A DNA stretch of 6,380 bases. Source: Clostridia bacterium (GTDB lineage: Bacteria; Bacillota; Clostridia; Christensenellales; UBA3700). The stretch covers positions 1-6,380 of the forward strand of contig CAAGRV010000182.1 of assembly GCA_900772745.1 (NCBI GenBank), read 5' to 3'. This document shows positions 1-5,651 of the stretch, in pieces. Below the pieces are notes generated by a model, which was not told where the DNA came from, searched no databases, and worked only from the letters and a program-made list of their open reading frames with translations. The position numbers and the translations under genes were made by a program. Positions within the stretch are counted from its first letter, which is position 1, and the number at the start of each line of letters is the position of its first letter.

Positions 1-98
1 ACATTTTCTTTTAATCCACTTAAGTGATCAATTTTACCTCTTACTGCAGCATCTGTTAATATTCTTGTTGTTTCTTGGAATGATGCAGCACTTAGGAA
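1..98 (-). pseudogene. rpoC: Fragment of RNA polymerase beta' subunit (RpoC), C-terminal region
   Basis: Read on the minus strand from 98 down to 1, one frame gives an uninterrupted peptide beginning FLSAASFQETTRILTDAAV and continuing through a GLKENV segment to the window edge, about 32 residues. This is the highly conserved block near the C-terminus of bacterial beta' (typical family text: SAASFQETTRVLTEAA...GLKENV), part of the catalytic core of RNA polymerase. There is no start codon, ribosome-binding site or preceding rpoC sequence: upstream of it lies the body of an HU gene in a different frame. It is therefore a fragment fused to HU at about 91-101. It may continue beyond the window. 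Identity is clear from the motif; whether the join is real or an assembly chimera cannot be decided here. Confidence 0.88.
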
Positions 99-309
99 TT
101 TGGATTGTTTCGCCAGTAGCAGGATTTTTACCTTCTCTAGCTGCAGTTTCTTTAACTTCAAAGTTGCCGAAACCTACCAAAGCAATCTTCTCACCTTTTG
201 CGAGAGCTTCTTTGATAGTATCAACCATTCCCTCATAGCACTTAGCTGCCATTTCTTTTGTTACACCAGCTTGTGATGCAACAGCACTGATAAATTCACC
301 CTTGTTCAT
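34..309 (-). CDS. HU-family DNA-binding protein, C-terminus replaced (disrupted gene)
   Basis: HU is a small dimeric nucleoid protein that bends and compacts DNA. Residues 1-73 are a textbook HU: start MNKGEFISAV, helical dimerisation body, the GFGNFEV strand, and the DNA-binding arm with N62-P63 at its tip and GETIQIP on the return strand. The start at 309 is set by AGGAG (320-316) six bases upstream; the frame is open to 432, but that extension only reads the coupled upstream gene. After K73 the usual ending (a SKVPxFKAGKAL-like strand and helix, about 17 residues) is missing. Instead come 18 unrelated residues rich in Cys, Asn and Arg, ending at TAA 36-34. That tail is an out-of-frame reading of an rpoC fragment, so the near-normal total of 91 residues is a coincidence. 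The gene follows a GNAT acetyltransferase with 10 bases between stop and start, so the two are probably cotranscribed and coupled. HU assignment is very sure; the last 18 codons should not be trusted. Confidence 0.88.
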   Translation of the reverse strand: MNKGEFISAVASQAGVTKEMAAKCYEGMVDTIKEALAKGEKIALVGFGNFEVKETAAREGKNPATGETIQIPKCCIIPRNNKNINRCCSKR

Positions 310-315
310 ATTTTT

Positions 316-322
316 CTCCTTA
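316..322 (-). promoter_or_regulatory. HU ribosome-binding site overlapping the upstream stop codon
   Basis: The minus strand reads TAAGGAG followed by AAAAAT and the HU ATG. TAA (322-320) is the stop of the acetyltransferase gene and its last A is the first base of the AGGAG Shine-Dalgarno. Six bases separate it from ATG 309. The overlap supports translational coupling and fixes the HU start against the longer open frame. Confidence 0.8.
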
Positions 323-1015
323 TATAGGTTTATTTGCAAGGTACCGATATTCGATACCGATGCTTCTAATTGTTGTACCGACTGCCCCCTTAGACAACAT
401 TTCCAAATGCTTGTCCATATCTCTAAAAGCAACCACGTCGGCTATATCGCTTGTCTGGATAGATTGACCAACTGGACGCACAAAATATCCAAAGTCATAT
501 TCTCCGCCCATTCGATAAATCCCTGCCAATACATACCCGTTGGATAGAAAAGCTTTCATACTGGCAACATTCTCAATCTGAACGACCGAACACAGCCAGC
601 CATCTTGCACCACGCTAGGCGCAATTTTGTTTATCTCTTTTACAAGCGATTTGCCCAGCCCTTGTCCACGATAATGTTCGTCTATCATCAAGCCTGACAC
701 TTCGTAAGCGTACGTAGGGGCAAGTCTGCCCTTCGTGCATTCGCTCACTCTGTCAGCCAAGAGCTTGGCATAAGTTTTGTCAATATCCAATCCTACAGTC
801 GCAATAAGCTTGTCCTCGTCATACACTCCCAAAAACTTGCCATGTTCTACAACATTCTTCAGTTCGTCATTTTGGTATGGATAGAAAAATTCTATTCGGT
901 CAAGCTTGTTCCTACATTCATCAAGAAACTCTTGGATTTGCTGTAGTTCACTTACACTTATATAATACAGGCAAAACCTAGTGTTTGTCAATACCCATTT
1001 TGATTTTTGTTGCAT
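320..1015 (-). CDS. GNAT-family N-acetyltransferase
   Basis: A 231-residue cytosolic protein with the GCN5-related N-acetyltransferase fold, which moves the acetyl group of acetyl-CoA to an amine. Motif A is clear: strand EVSGLMID (105-112) followed by the pyrophosphate-binding loop R116-G-Q-G-L-G121 and the helix KSLVKEI. Further on, IENVASMKAFLSNGY (147-161) matches the usual motif-B helix (N..S..A...NG(Y/F)). The first 45 residues and the last 50 or so (180-231) extend beyond the catalytic core and are not recognised; the latter could be a family-specific substrate cap. Substrate is unknown. ATG 1015 is the only early Met; an AGGAG (1034-1030) sits 14 bases upstream, longer than ideal. It is the first gene of a probable two-gene unit with HU, 10 bases downstream, which raises but does not prove a link to nucleoid protein acetylation. 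It begins after the terminator of the lipoprotein gene, so it probably has its own promoter. Confidence 0.9.
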   Translation of the reverse strand: MQQKSKWVLTNTRFCLYYISVSELQQIQEFLDECRNKLDRIEFFYPYQNDELKNVVEHGKFLGVYDEDKLIATVGLDIDKTYAKLLADRVSECTKGRLAPTYAYEVSGLMIDEHYRGQGLGKSLVKEINKIAPSVVQDGWLCSVVQIENVASMKAFLSNGYVLAGIYRMGGEYDFGYFVRPVGQSIQTSDIADVVAFRDMDKHLEMLSKGAVGTTIRSIGIEYRYLANKPI

Positions 1016-1189
1016 TTTCTAGCTTTTTTCTCCTACTTTTTATTATATTTTCTCACATTTTTGTCCAAAATGCAAAATTTTCTCAAATTTTTTTCGTCTT
1101 ATATATGTGTTATCTGACCGTGGCGCTGTCTGAGTATTTATTTTTATCTTTATTGGGTGTTGCACTTGATAGTATAATTCACCATGGAC
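1016..1189 (-). promoter_or_regulatory. Leader/promoter region of the GNAT-HU unit
   Basis: This gap between the lipoprotein terminator and the acetyltransferase start is strongly AT-rich. A TATAAT hexamer lies at 1047-1042 with a TTGGAC-like element 15 bases upstream (1068-1063), a suboptimal spacing that would start transcription almost at the ribosome-binding site. Two copies of a 16-bp sequence also lie here (separate entry). I see no gene or RNA element; the promoter call is weak. Confidence 0.3.
1047..1092. repeat. Pair of 16-bp direct repeats in the GNAT-HU leader
   Basis: Plus-strand ATTTTCTCACATTTTT (1047-1062) and ATTTTCTCAAATTTTT (1077-1092) agree at 15 of 16 positions and start exactly 30 bp apart, about three helical turns. 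They touch the candidate -10 box at 1042-1047. They could be a tandem operator, but both are T-rich and in AT-rich DNA, so chance or slippage is possible. Confidence 0.5.
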
Positions 1190-1219
1190 AAAAAAATGCG
1201 AGCCGATTGACTCGCATTT
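1190..1219 (-). terminator. Rho-independent terminator of the lipoprotein gene
   Basis: On the minus strand a perfect 9-bp stem AAATGCGAG / CTCGCATTT (1219-1211 with 1202-1194) encloses an 8-base loop (1210-1203). It is followed directly by a run of seven T's (1196-1190, the first three shared with the stem). It begins 16 bases after the lipoprotein stop codon. The T-run is on the 3' side only for minus-strand transcription, so it serves the lipoprotein transcript and separates it from the GNAT-HU unit. Confidence 0.92.
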
Positions 1220-1234
1220 GATTTGGTTAGATGA

Positions 1235-4210
1235 TTATTTTACTCTTATAACAATGTTTGCATTTATGAACTTCACGCCGTTCTTGCCAGCTGGAGCTTT
1301 ACAATTGAAGTTGACTTTTCCAGCAACGAATTCATCAGCGGTCAAAGTAGATGCATTGATTGTCAAACCAGCAAGGTCGAACATAACGGTCACGTCAACA
1401 ACTGTCTCTGCGCCAACTGTGCAACCTGTCATTGTACCATTGTTTACAGCTACAAGACCAGCTACGTTCATCTTGGTGTTGAGAGCTACGATACCGGTTG
1501 TGTTTACTATTACACTGCCTGTGAACTTAACATCATTCAAAGTACCATTGTTAACTGCTACCAAAGCAATGTTGTAAGTTGCTGCAGCGCTTGTTGGGAA
1601 ACTGATTTCGATATTGCCTTCGAATGCAACGTTCTCAATCTTTCCTGTCAACTCGCCGAACAAAGCAACGTTGTTGTCAACCATAGAATTTACAACGAAG
1701 TTCTTGATTGTAGCATTGCTCAAGCTTACAAAATTACCATCGAATTTCTTGATTTGTTTGAGCTCTGCACCTCTCATATCAATTTCTCCCACAACAGTGA
1801 ATGTCTTGCCAGCGAATGTTTCGCCCTTAGATGCTCTATCAGCGATATCGTTGATTTGATCTGCGCAATAGATATTGTATGTGTTTGGAGCAATCTCTTC
1901 AGCATAAGCACTTAGTACGCCTTCTACGTTCACAACAGCATTAGCTTTGTTGCTACCTACTACAACTTCGATTTGGTTGAGACCTTGAGCCATCTTGTTG
2001 AGTTCTGTCTTGTTGAGAGAGATAGTTCCATTAGCATAATCATTGTTGGAGATAACTCTATCATTTGCCTTAACAACAGGAGTACCCTCTGTGCCATTGA
2101 GTGTTACTTCCATCTTCACACCATCGCTAGTGTTCTTGTTGTAGCTGTATACTGCCTTATCAAGCAATACAACACCACTATAACAAAGCTTGGTATCTAC
2201 TGAGCCAACACCCTTAACTATTGCTCTGATTATTACTCCCTCTTGGAAAGGTGTATTAAGATGATTAACCTCGATCATATTACCTACGAGTTTAACTGCT
2301 CCGCCATAATTCTCAACAAGCTCAAAAGTAATCATATCTTCAGGAACTTCTTTTGTAGAAGTTTGTCTTGTAACAAGGTCATATACTTCCATTGTGTATG
2401 TAGGAACTGGTGTAGATTTTGCATTGAGATTATACACTGCTTTCTTGTTGAGTGTAGTGATGAGTTCTCTCTTGCCAGCCTCATATCCATTGATTTCGCC
2501 TTGTGCAATATCAACGTTTTTGTTGAGATCGAGGAGGCTACCAAGTTTCAAACCGAATTTTAGGTTGATATCATAATAGAAACCGCCATCAAGGTATGCA
2601 CTGCCAACTACTTTGTTTGGATCGTCGTCAATCAAGTTGTTGGTTGCCACATATCCATAGAGTTTGTTGTAGTTGCCGAGTTCTGCTTGCAAACCAAGTC
2701 CGAGTACGCCAGAGAGCACGTCAAATCTGATTTCTTGGCTAACGCCTACTCTAACGTCTGCTCTACCTTCAAGTTCGAGTTTTACACTATCAAAACCTTT
2801 TTTGTTGTCAGGGCTAGCTTTTGCGTATGCGTCCAAACCTTCTTTCTTTCCAGTTTCTGGATCGGTTGCATTGCTGTAAGATGCGCCTACATTATATCTA
2901 AGAGTTGTCTTTGCCTCTACGTCAAATTGACCTGAGAAAGAGAATCTGAACACAAGGTCAGCTTGGTAGCTGATTTGTGCAGCGCCGTTGGCAACTGGGA
3001 GTACCCATTTGAATAGAGGCACTTGAGCATCGTCTTCGCCTTGGAGAGCATCGTCTACCGCTTGGAGCTTGTCAACAAGTTCTTTTACGTTTTGAATCTT
3101 TGTCACACCAGCGTGTGCAGAGATAGATGCCTTGCAAGTGATTTCGTTGGTAACGTCTGCGTCAATTTTGAAAGAGAAGTGTTTGCCGTCTTTGTTCATC
3201 ACTGAGTTTGCTGTAGCAGACAACAAGTTCTCTACAGAAAGCTCGAGGTTCAAACTGCCATTGTCAGTTTTTACAACGTTTGGAATAGTGATTGAAACAA
3301 CAGCAGAAATCTTGTTGCCATCAACTTTGTTTACATTTACATTGAATTTTGGTTTTTCACCGAAGAATGATGCCAAAGTGTAAGCTACTGGAGTGTTCTC
3401 AAGTTCTTGTGCGATTTCGTCGCCATAGAGAGCAACGTCGCTATCATTATTGAGCTCTTCTTTGTCATCAGATTGGAATTCGTCATAGATTTCCATAAAT
3501 TCTGGTTTCTCGTATGTAATGAAAGCAGCTTTGCCATCGCTGTACATAGATTGTACTTTGAAAGCCTCTTTTGCGCCAGTATAAATGTCTGTTACGATGA
3601 AAATATCACCTACAGCGAACAAGTCTTGCCCATTGGTTTGCACTGCTATCGAACCTACTTCTGTCACACCATCTTCCTTCGTACCACTCTTGGTTGGTGC
3701 ACTCAATACGATTGTAGAATCAATTTCTTTTACACCGCCGTTGAGTTTGATGCTGTCAACAATGTTGGAGTTGACAATGAACTTAACCGACTTAGCGTTT
3801 GCATATTTTACAAATGATGCCTTTGCGCCAACTTCGATAACGTAGCTCTTGCCCATCTCGTATCCGCCAACTGGTGGATAAACTCTGTACATATTGCTAG
3901 TATTGGCAATAGCTCTAATATCAACCTTTATCGAATTGCCCTTGTCGTCCTTTACGTTGACAACAGTGTATGGATCCACAGCTGTGATAATATCAAAGCT
4001 CTCCAATCTGTCAGCATAAACTACTTGGTCAGGCTTGGAAGAACCATTGGTACCACCAATAGACGCTCCTCCGCCTGTGCTTGGGGTTTGGTTGTCTTTT
4101 TGGTTGTCTTGTGGACCATCGCCCTTGTTGGTACAACCAACTACAAGACCGAATACCATAGCGACAACGAGCACCATAGCAACAAGCAAAAATACTTTAC
4201 CCTTTCTCAT
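1235..4210 (-). CDS. Large surface lipoprotein with C-terminal GLUG-type beta-helix
   Basis: A 991-residue predicted cell-surface lipoprotein of unknown function. Seen in sequence: basic N-terminus MRKGK, a hydrophobic segment (7-24) and lipobox LVVGC with Cys26 as the lipidation site. A polar Gly/Ser/Asn/Gln linker (27-60) follows. Residues 70-400 are beta-rich with an acidic patch (235-271). Residues 400-580 have alternating hydrophobic/polar strands. A possible Ig/X2-like domain spans about 685-762, with NDYANGTISLNK resembling the family's dYtv..g.vtl.k pattern. The C-terminus (about 779-960) starts with YCADQINDIA and has repeats ending in LVAVNNGT (883-890 and 919-926, 36 residues apart) plus a related ALFGELTG copy (849-856), as in GLUG-motif pectate-lyase-like beta-helices. 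GLUG proteins are typically exported and often adhesive or glycan-related; that role here is inference. The start at 4210 is chosen over an ATG at 4243 because GAGGAGGA lies just upstream and the signal peptide begins there. Alanine codons are largely GCT, unlike glmM. No catalytic motif or sortase signal is visible. Confidence 0.85.
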   Translation of the reverse strand: MRKGKVFLLVAMVLVVAMVFGLVVGCTNKGDGPQDNQKDNQTPSTGGGASIGGTNGSSKPDQVVYADRLESFDIITAVDPYTVVNVKDDKGNSIKVDIRAIANTSNMYRVYPPVGGYEMGKSYVIEVGAKASFVKYANAKSVKFIVNSNIVDSIKLNGGVKEIDSTIVLSAPTKSGTKEDGVTEVGSIAVQTNGQDLFAVGDIFIVTDIYTGAKEAFKVQSMYSDGKAAFITYEKPEFMEIYDEFQSDDKEELNNDSDVALYGDEIAQELENTPVAYTLASFFGEKPKFNVNVNKVDGNKISAVVSITIPNVVKTDNGSLNLELSVENLLSATANSVMNKDGKHFSFKIDADVTNEITCKASISAHAGVTKIQNVKELVDKLQAVDDALQGEDDAQVPLFKWVLPVANGAAQISYQADLVFRFSFSGQFDVEAKTTLRYNVGASYSNATDPETGKKEGLDAYAKASPDNKKGFDSVKLELEGRADVRVGVSQEIRFDVLSGVLGLGLQAELGNYNKLYGYVATNNLIDDDPNKVVGSAYLDGGFYYDINLKFGLKLGSLLDLNKNVDIAQGEINGYEAGKRELITTLNKKAVYNLNAKSTPVPTYTMEVYDLVTRQTSTKEVPEDMITFELVENYGGAVKLVGNMIEVNHLNTPFQEGVIIRAIVKGVGSVDTKLCYSGVVLLDKAVYSYNKNTSDGVKMEVTLNGTEGTPVVKANDRVISNNDYANGTISLNKTELNKMAQGLNQIEVVVGSNKANAVVNVEGVLSAYAEEIAPNTYNIYCADQINDIADRASKGETFAGKTFTVVGEIDMRGAELKQIKKFDGNFVSLSNATIKNFVVNSMVDNNVALFGELTGKIENVAFEGNIEISFPTSAAATYNIALVAVNNGTLNDVKFTGSVIVNTTGIVALNTKMNVAGLVAVNNGTMTGCTVGAETVVDVTVMFDLAGLTINASTLTADEFVAGKVNFNCKAPAGKNGVKFINANIVIRVK
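1434..1564. repeat. Imperfect 23-bp repeats encoding GLUG rungs
   Basis: Plus-strand 1434-1456 and 1542-1564 share GTACCATTGTT followed by closely similar bases, starting exactly 108 bp apart. They encode the two LVAVNNGT copies, 36 residues apart, in the beta-helix part of the lipoprotein. Conservation at DNA as well as protein level suggests a fairly recent internal duplication or local gene conversion. Confidence 0.6.
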
Positions 4211-4215
4211 AAAAA

Positions 4216-4223
4216 TCCTCCTC
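4216..4223 (-). promoter_or_regulatory. Strong Shine-Dalgarno of the lipoprotein gene
   Basis: The minus strand reads GAGGAGGA, five T's, then ATG 4210. This near-perfect site decides the start: the ATG at 4243, 33 bases upstream in frame, would put this site inside the coding region and add MSRNKILRRIF before the signal peptide. Confidence 0.85.
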
Positions 4224-4319
4224 AAGATTTTGTTTCTACTCACATTTTATGCACGAGTATATTATAAATCAAGAGCGAAGATTTTTATTTGAAATAGTTC
4301 AAATGTTTTTGGCGGTTAT

Positions 4320-4336
4320 TTTACATAGATTTTACA
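4320..4336. promoter_or_regulatory. TTTACA-N5-TTTACA direct repeat, possible response-regulator site
   Basis: On the plus strand the 9-mer ATTTTACAT occurs at 4318-4326 and 4329-4337, period 11 bp. Its core is TTTACA-N5-TTTACA, which fits the form of PhoB/PhoP-family (OmpR-type) response-regulator boxes: TT(A/C/T)ACA repeats about one helical turn apart. It sits 8 bp beyond the glmM stop and about 54 bp upstream of the candidate -10 of the lipoprotein gene. Only two copies are present. The regulator is a guess. Confidence 0.3.
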
Positions 4337-4344
4337 TTTGTTTT

Positions 4345-5649
4345 CTAAAAGTTCAAGGAAATAACAAATTTTTCAAGTTCTCTTGCAATTTTTTCAGATT
4401 GAGCCTCGTCTACACTCTCCACCATAATGCGTAGTTTGCTCTCAGTGCCCGACGCTCTGACGGTCAATCTTCCACTGCCTGCAAGCTCGATTTTTTTCTC
4501 CTCGACAAGCCTTGCCAACTCCTCGTTGTTGAGCACCCTTATCTTGTCTTTGACAGGGATATTTATGTTGGTTTGGGCATACAATTTTACCCCGCTAAGC
4601 TGTGACAATTTTTGCCCAGTAAGTTTGACAATATTGGCAACAATCACCGAGCTAAGCACCCCGTCGCCCGTGGTCGTATGGTCGAGCAAAACGATGTGTC
4701 CCGACTGCTCTGCGCCTATTTTTGCACCACTTGAGAGCATTTTTTCTAGCACGTATTTGTCGCCTACGTCACTTCTAAGTAGCTCAATTCCTAGCTCGCT
4801 TAGCGCTTTTTCTACCCCCATATTGGTGTGAGAAGTGCCCACAACCGTGGCTGGAATTAGCTTGTTATTATCCATAAAATATTTGGCTAGCAAGTACAAA
4901 ATTTTGTCGCCGTCCACGACGCCACCCAACTCGTCAACAGCTATCAACCTGTCGCTGTCGCCGTCATAGGCAAACCCCATATTATATCCGCCATCTACTA
5001 CCTTGTCTGACAACAAGTTGGCGTGCAAAGCGCCAGCATTTTCGTTGATATCGTGTCCTGAGTGATTGGTGTTGATTGCCACCACGTCCGCTCCCAACAT
5101 TTGCCACATACGAGGCGCAATGTCATAGCTTGCGCCATTGCTACAATCTACCAAAATTTTCAAGCCGTCCAAACGAATGCTGTCTTTCATCAAAAAACTG
5201 ATATAAGTATCGCCTGCATTGTGCATAAAAGTGTATTTGCCAATCTTGGCTGGCTCGACTGATTTTTGGCTCGCCATTGCTTGCTCGATTTGCATTTCGC
5301 TCTCTTCGTTGAGCTTGTAACCGTCTTGGTCAAAAATCTTGATGCCGTTGTGCTCGGGCGGATTGTGTGACGCGCTGATAACAATACCAAAATCCGCTTT
5401 GTACACTTTGGTCAAATATGCGATGCCTGCCGTCGGCATAATACCCACGTCGATGACCTCGCCACCGCCTTGCATAATTCCGCTCGCCAGAGCGTGCATG
5501 AGCATTTCGCCCGAATATCTGGTGTCACGACCTATGAGCACCTTACATTTTTCTTTTATGATAGTGAGCGCATTGCCACAACGGCTGGCTAGCGTGGTGG
5601 TGATTTGGGTGTTGGCTATGCCTCTTATTCCGTCTGTTCCAAAATACAT
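4345..5649 (-). CDS. glmM: Phosphoglucosamine mutase GlmM
   Basis: Cytosolic enzyme that interconverts glucosamine-6-phosphate and glucosamine-1-phosphate, the step before UDP-GlcNAc synthesis for peptidoglycan. All four hallmark motifs of the alpha-D-phosphohexomutase family are present in order. The N-terminal GTDGIRG (4-10) is typical. The catalytic phosphoserine loop is ISASHNPPEHNG, with Ser94. The Mg-binding loop is D229-G-D-S-D-R234. The sugar-binding loop is E314-Q-S-G-H318. The phosphate-binding loop is R398-A-S-G-T-E403. EQSGH and the overall pattern favour GlmM over phosphomannomutase or phosphoglucomutase. Length is 434, slightly shorter than the usual 445-450, with no motif missing. 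ATG 5649 lies 2 bases after the stop of the GlmU-like acetyltransferase gene; its Shine-Dalgarno AAGGAGG is inside that gene's last codons, so translation is coupled. Ends with TAG at 4347-4345. Confidence 0.96.
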   Translation of the reverse strand: MYFGTDGIRGIANTQITTTLASRCGNALTIIKEKCKVLIGRDTRYSGEMLMHALASGIMQGGGEVIDVGIMPTAGIAYLTKVYKADFGIVISASHNPPEHNGIKIFDQDGYKLNEESEMQIEQAMASQKSVEPAKIGKYTFMHNAGDTYISFLMKDSIRLDGLKILVDCSNGASYDIAPRMWQMLGADVVAINTNHSGHDINENAGALHANLLSDKVVDGGYNMGFAYDGDSDRLIAVDELGGVVDGDKILYLLAKYFMDNNKLIPATVVGTSHTNMGVEKALSELGIELLRSDVGDKYVLEKMLSSGAKIGAEQSGHIVLLDHTTTGDGVLSSVIVANIVKLTGQKLSQLSGVKLYAQTNINIPVKDKIRVLNNEELARLVEEKKIELAGSGRLTVRASGTESKLRIMVESVDEAQSEKIARELEKFVISLNF

Positions 5650-5651
5650 TG

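Larger units (their letters stand above)
4211..4344 (-). promoter_or_regulatory. Intergenic region upstream of the lipoprotein gene
   Basis: This 134-bp gap between glmM and the lipoprotein carries a TATAAT hexamer on the minus strand (4266-4261) that would start transcription near 4254 and leave a leader of about 44 bases. No good -35 hexamer lies 16-18 bases upstream, so the promoter may need an activator. A small dyad ATTTGAA-ATAG-TTCAAAT (4287-4304) lies just upstream of it. No convincing glmM terminator is present, so read-through is also possible. Confidence 0.35.

Noticed and set aside
310..432. Upstream extension of HU to 132 residues
   Set aside because: The extra 41 residues are an out-of-frame reading of the acetyltransferase C-terminus; HU starts at MNKGEF after a good ribosome-binding site.
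1153..1178. Plus-strand promoter with TATAAT at 1173-1178
   Set aside because: No -35 at suitable spacing and no plus-strand gene follows; it would run into the terminator hairpin and antisense of the lipoprotein.
985..1221. Plus-strand open frame of 78 codons with a hydrophobic start
   Set aside because: It overlaps the GNAT start and crosses the lipoprotein terminator; the hydrophobic run comes from T-rich leader DNA and there is no ribosome-binding site.
3407..3817. Plus-strand open frame of 136 codons
   Set aside because: It lies wholly antisense to the lipoprotein coding region, has no recognisable domain and no Shine-Dalgarno; a shadow frame.
4211..4243. In-frame upstream ATG at 4243 giving a 1002-residue lipoprotein
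   Set aside because: The strong Shine-Dalgarno GAGGAGGA (4223-4216) would be inside the gene, and the natural signal peptide MRKGK... starts at 4210.
4287..4304. ATTTGAA-ATAG-TTCAAAT hairpin as a glmM terminator
   Set aside because: Only 7 AT-rich pairs, and on the minus strand it is followed by A's, not T's. The T-run is on the plus-strand side, where no gene needs it.
4300..4340. CAAATGT / ACATTTG dyad with a 27-base loop as a terminator or riboswitch
   Set aside because: Short weak stem, long loop and no T-tract; no resemblance to a known riboswitch.
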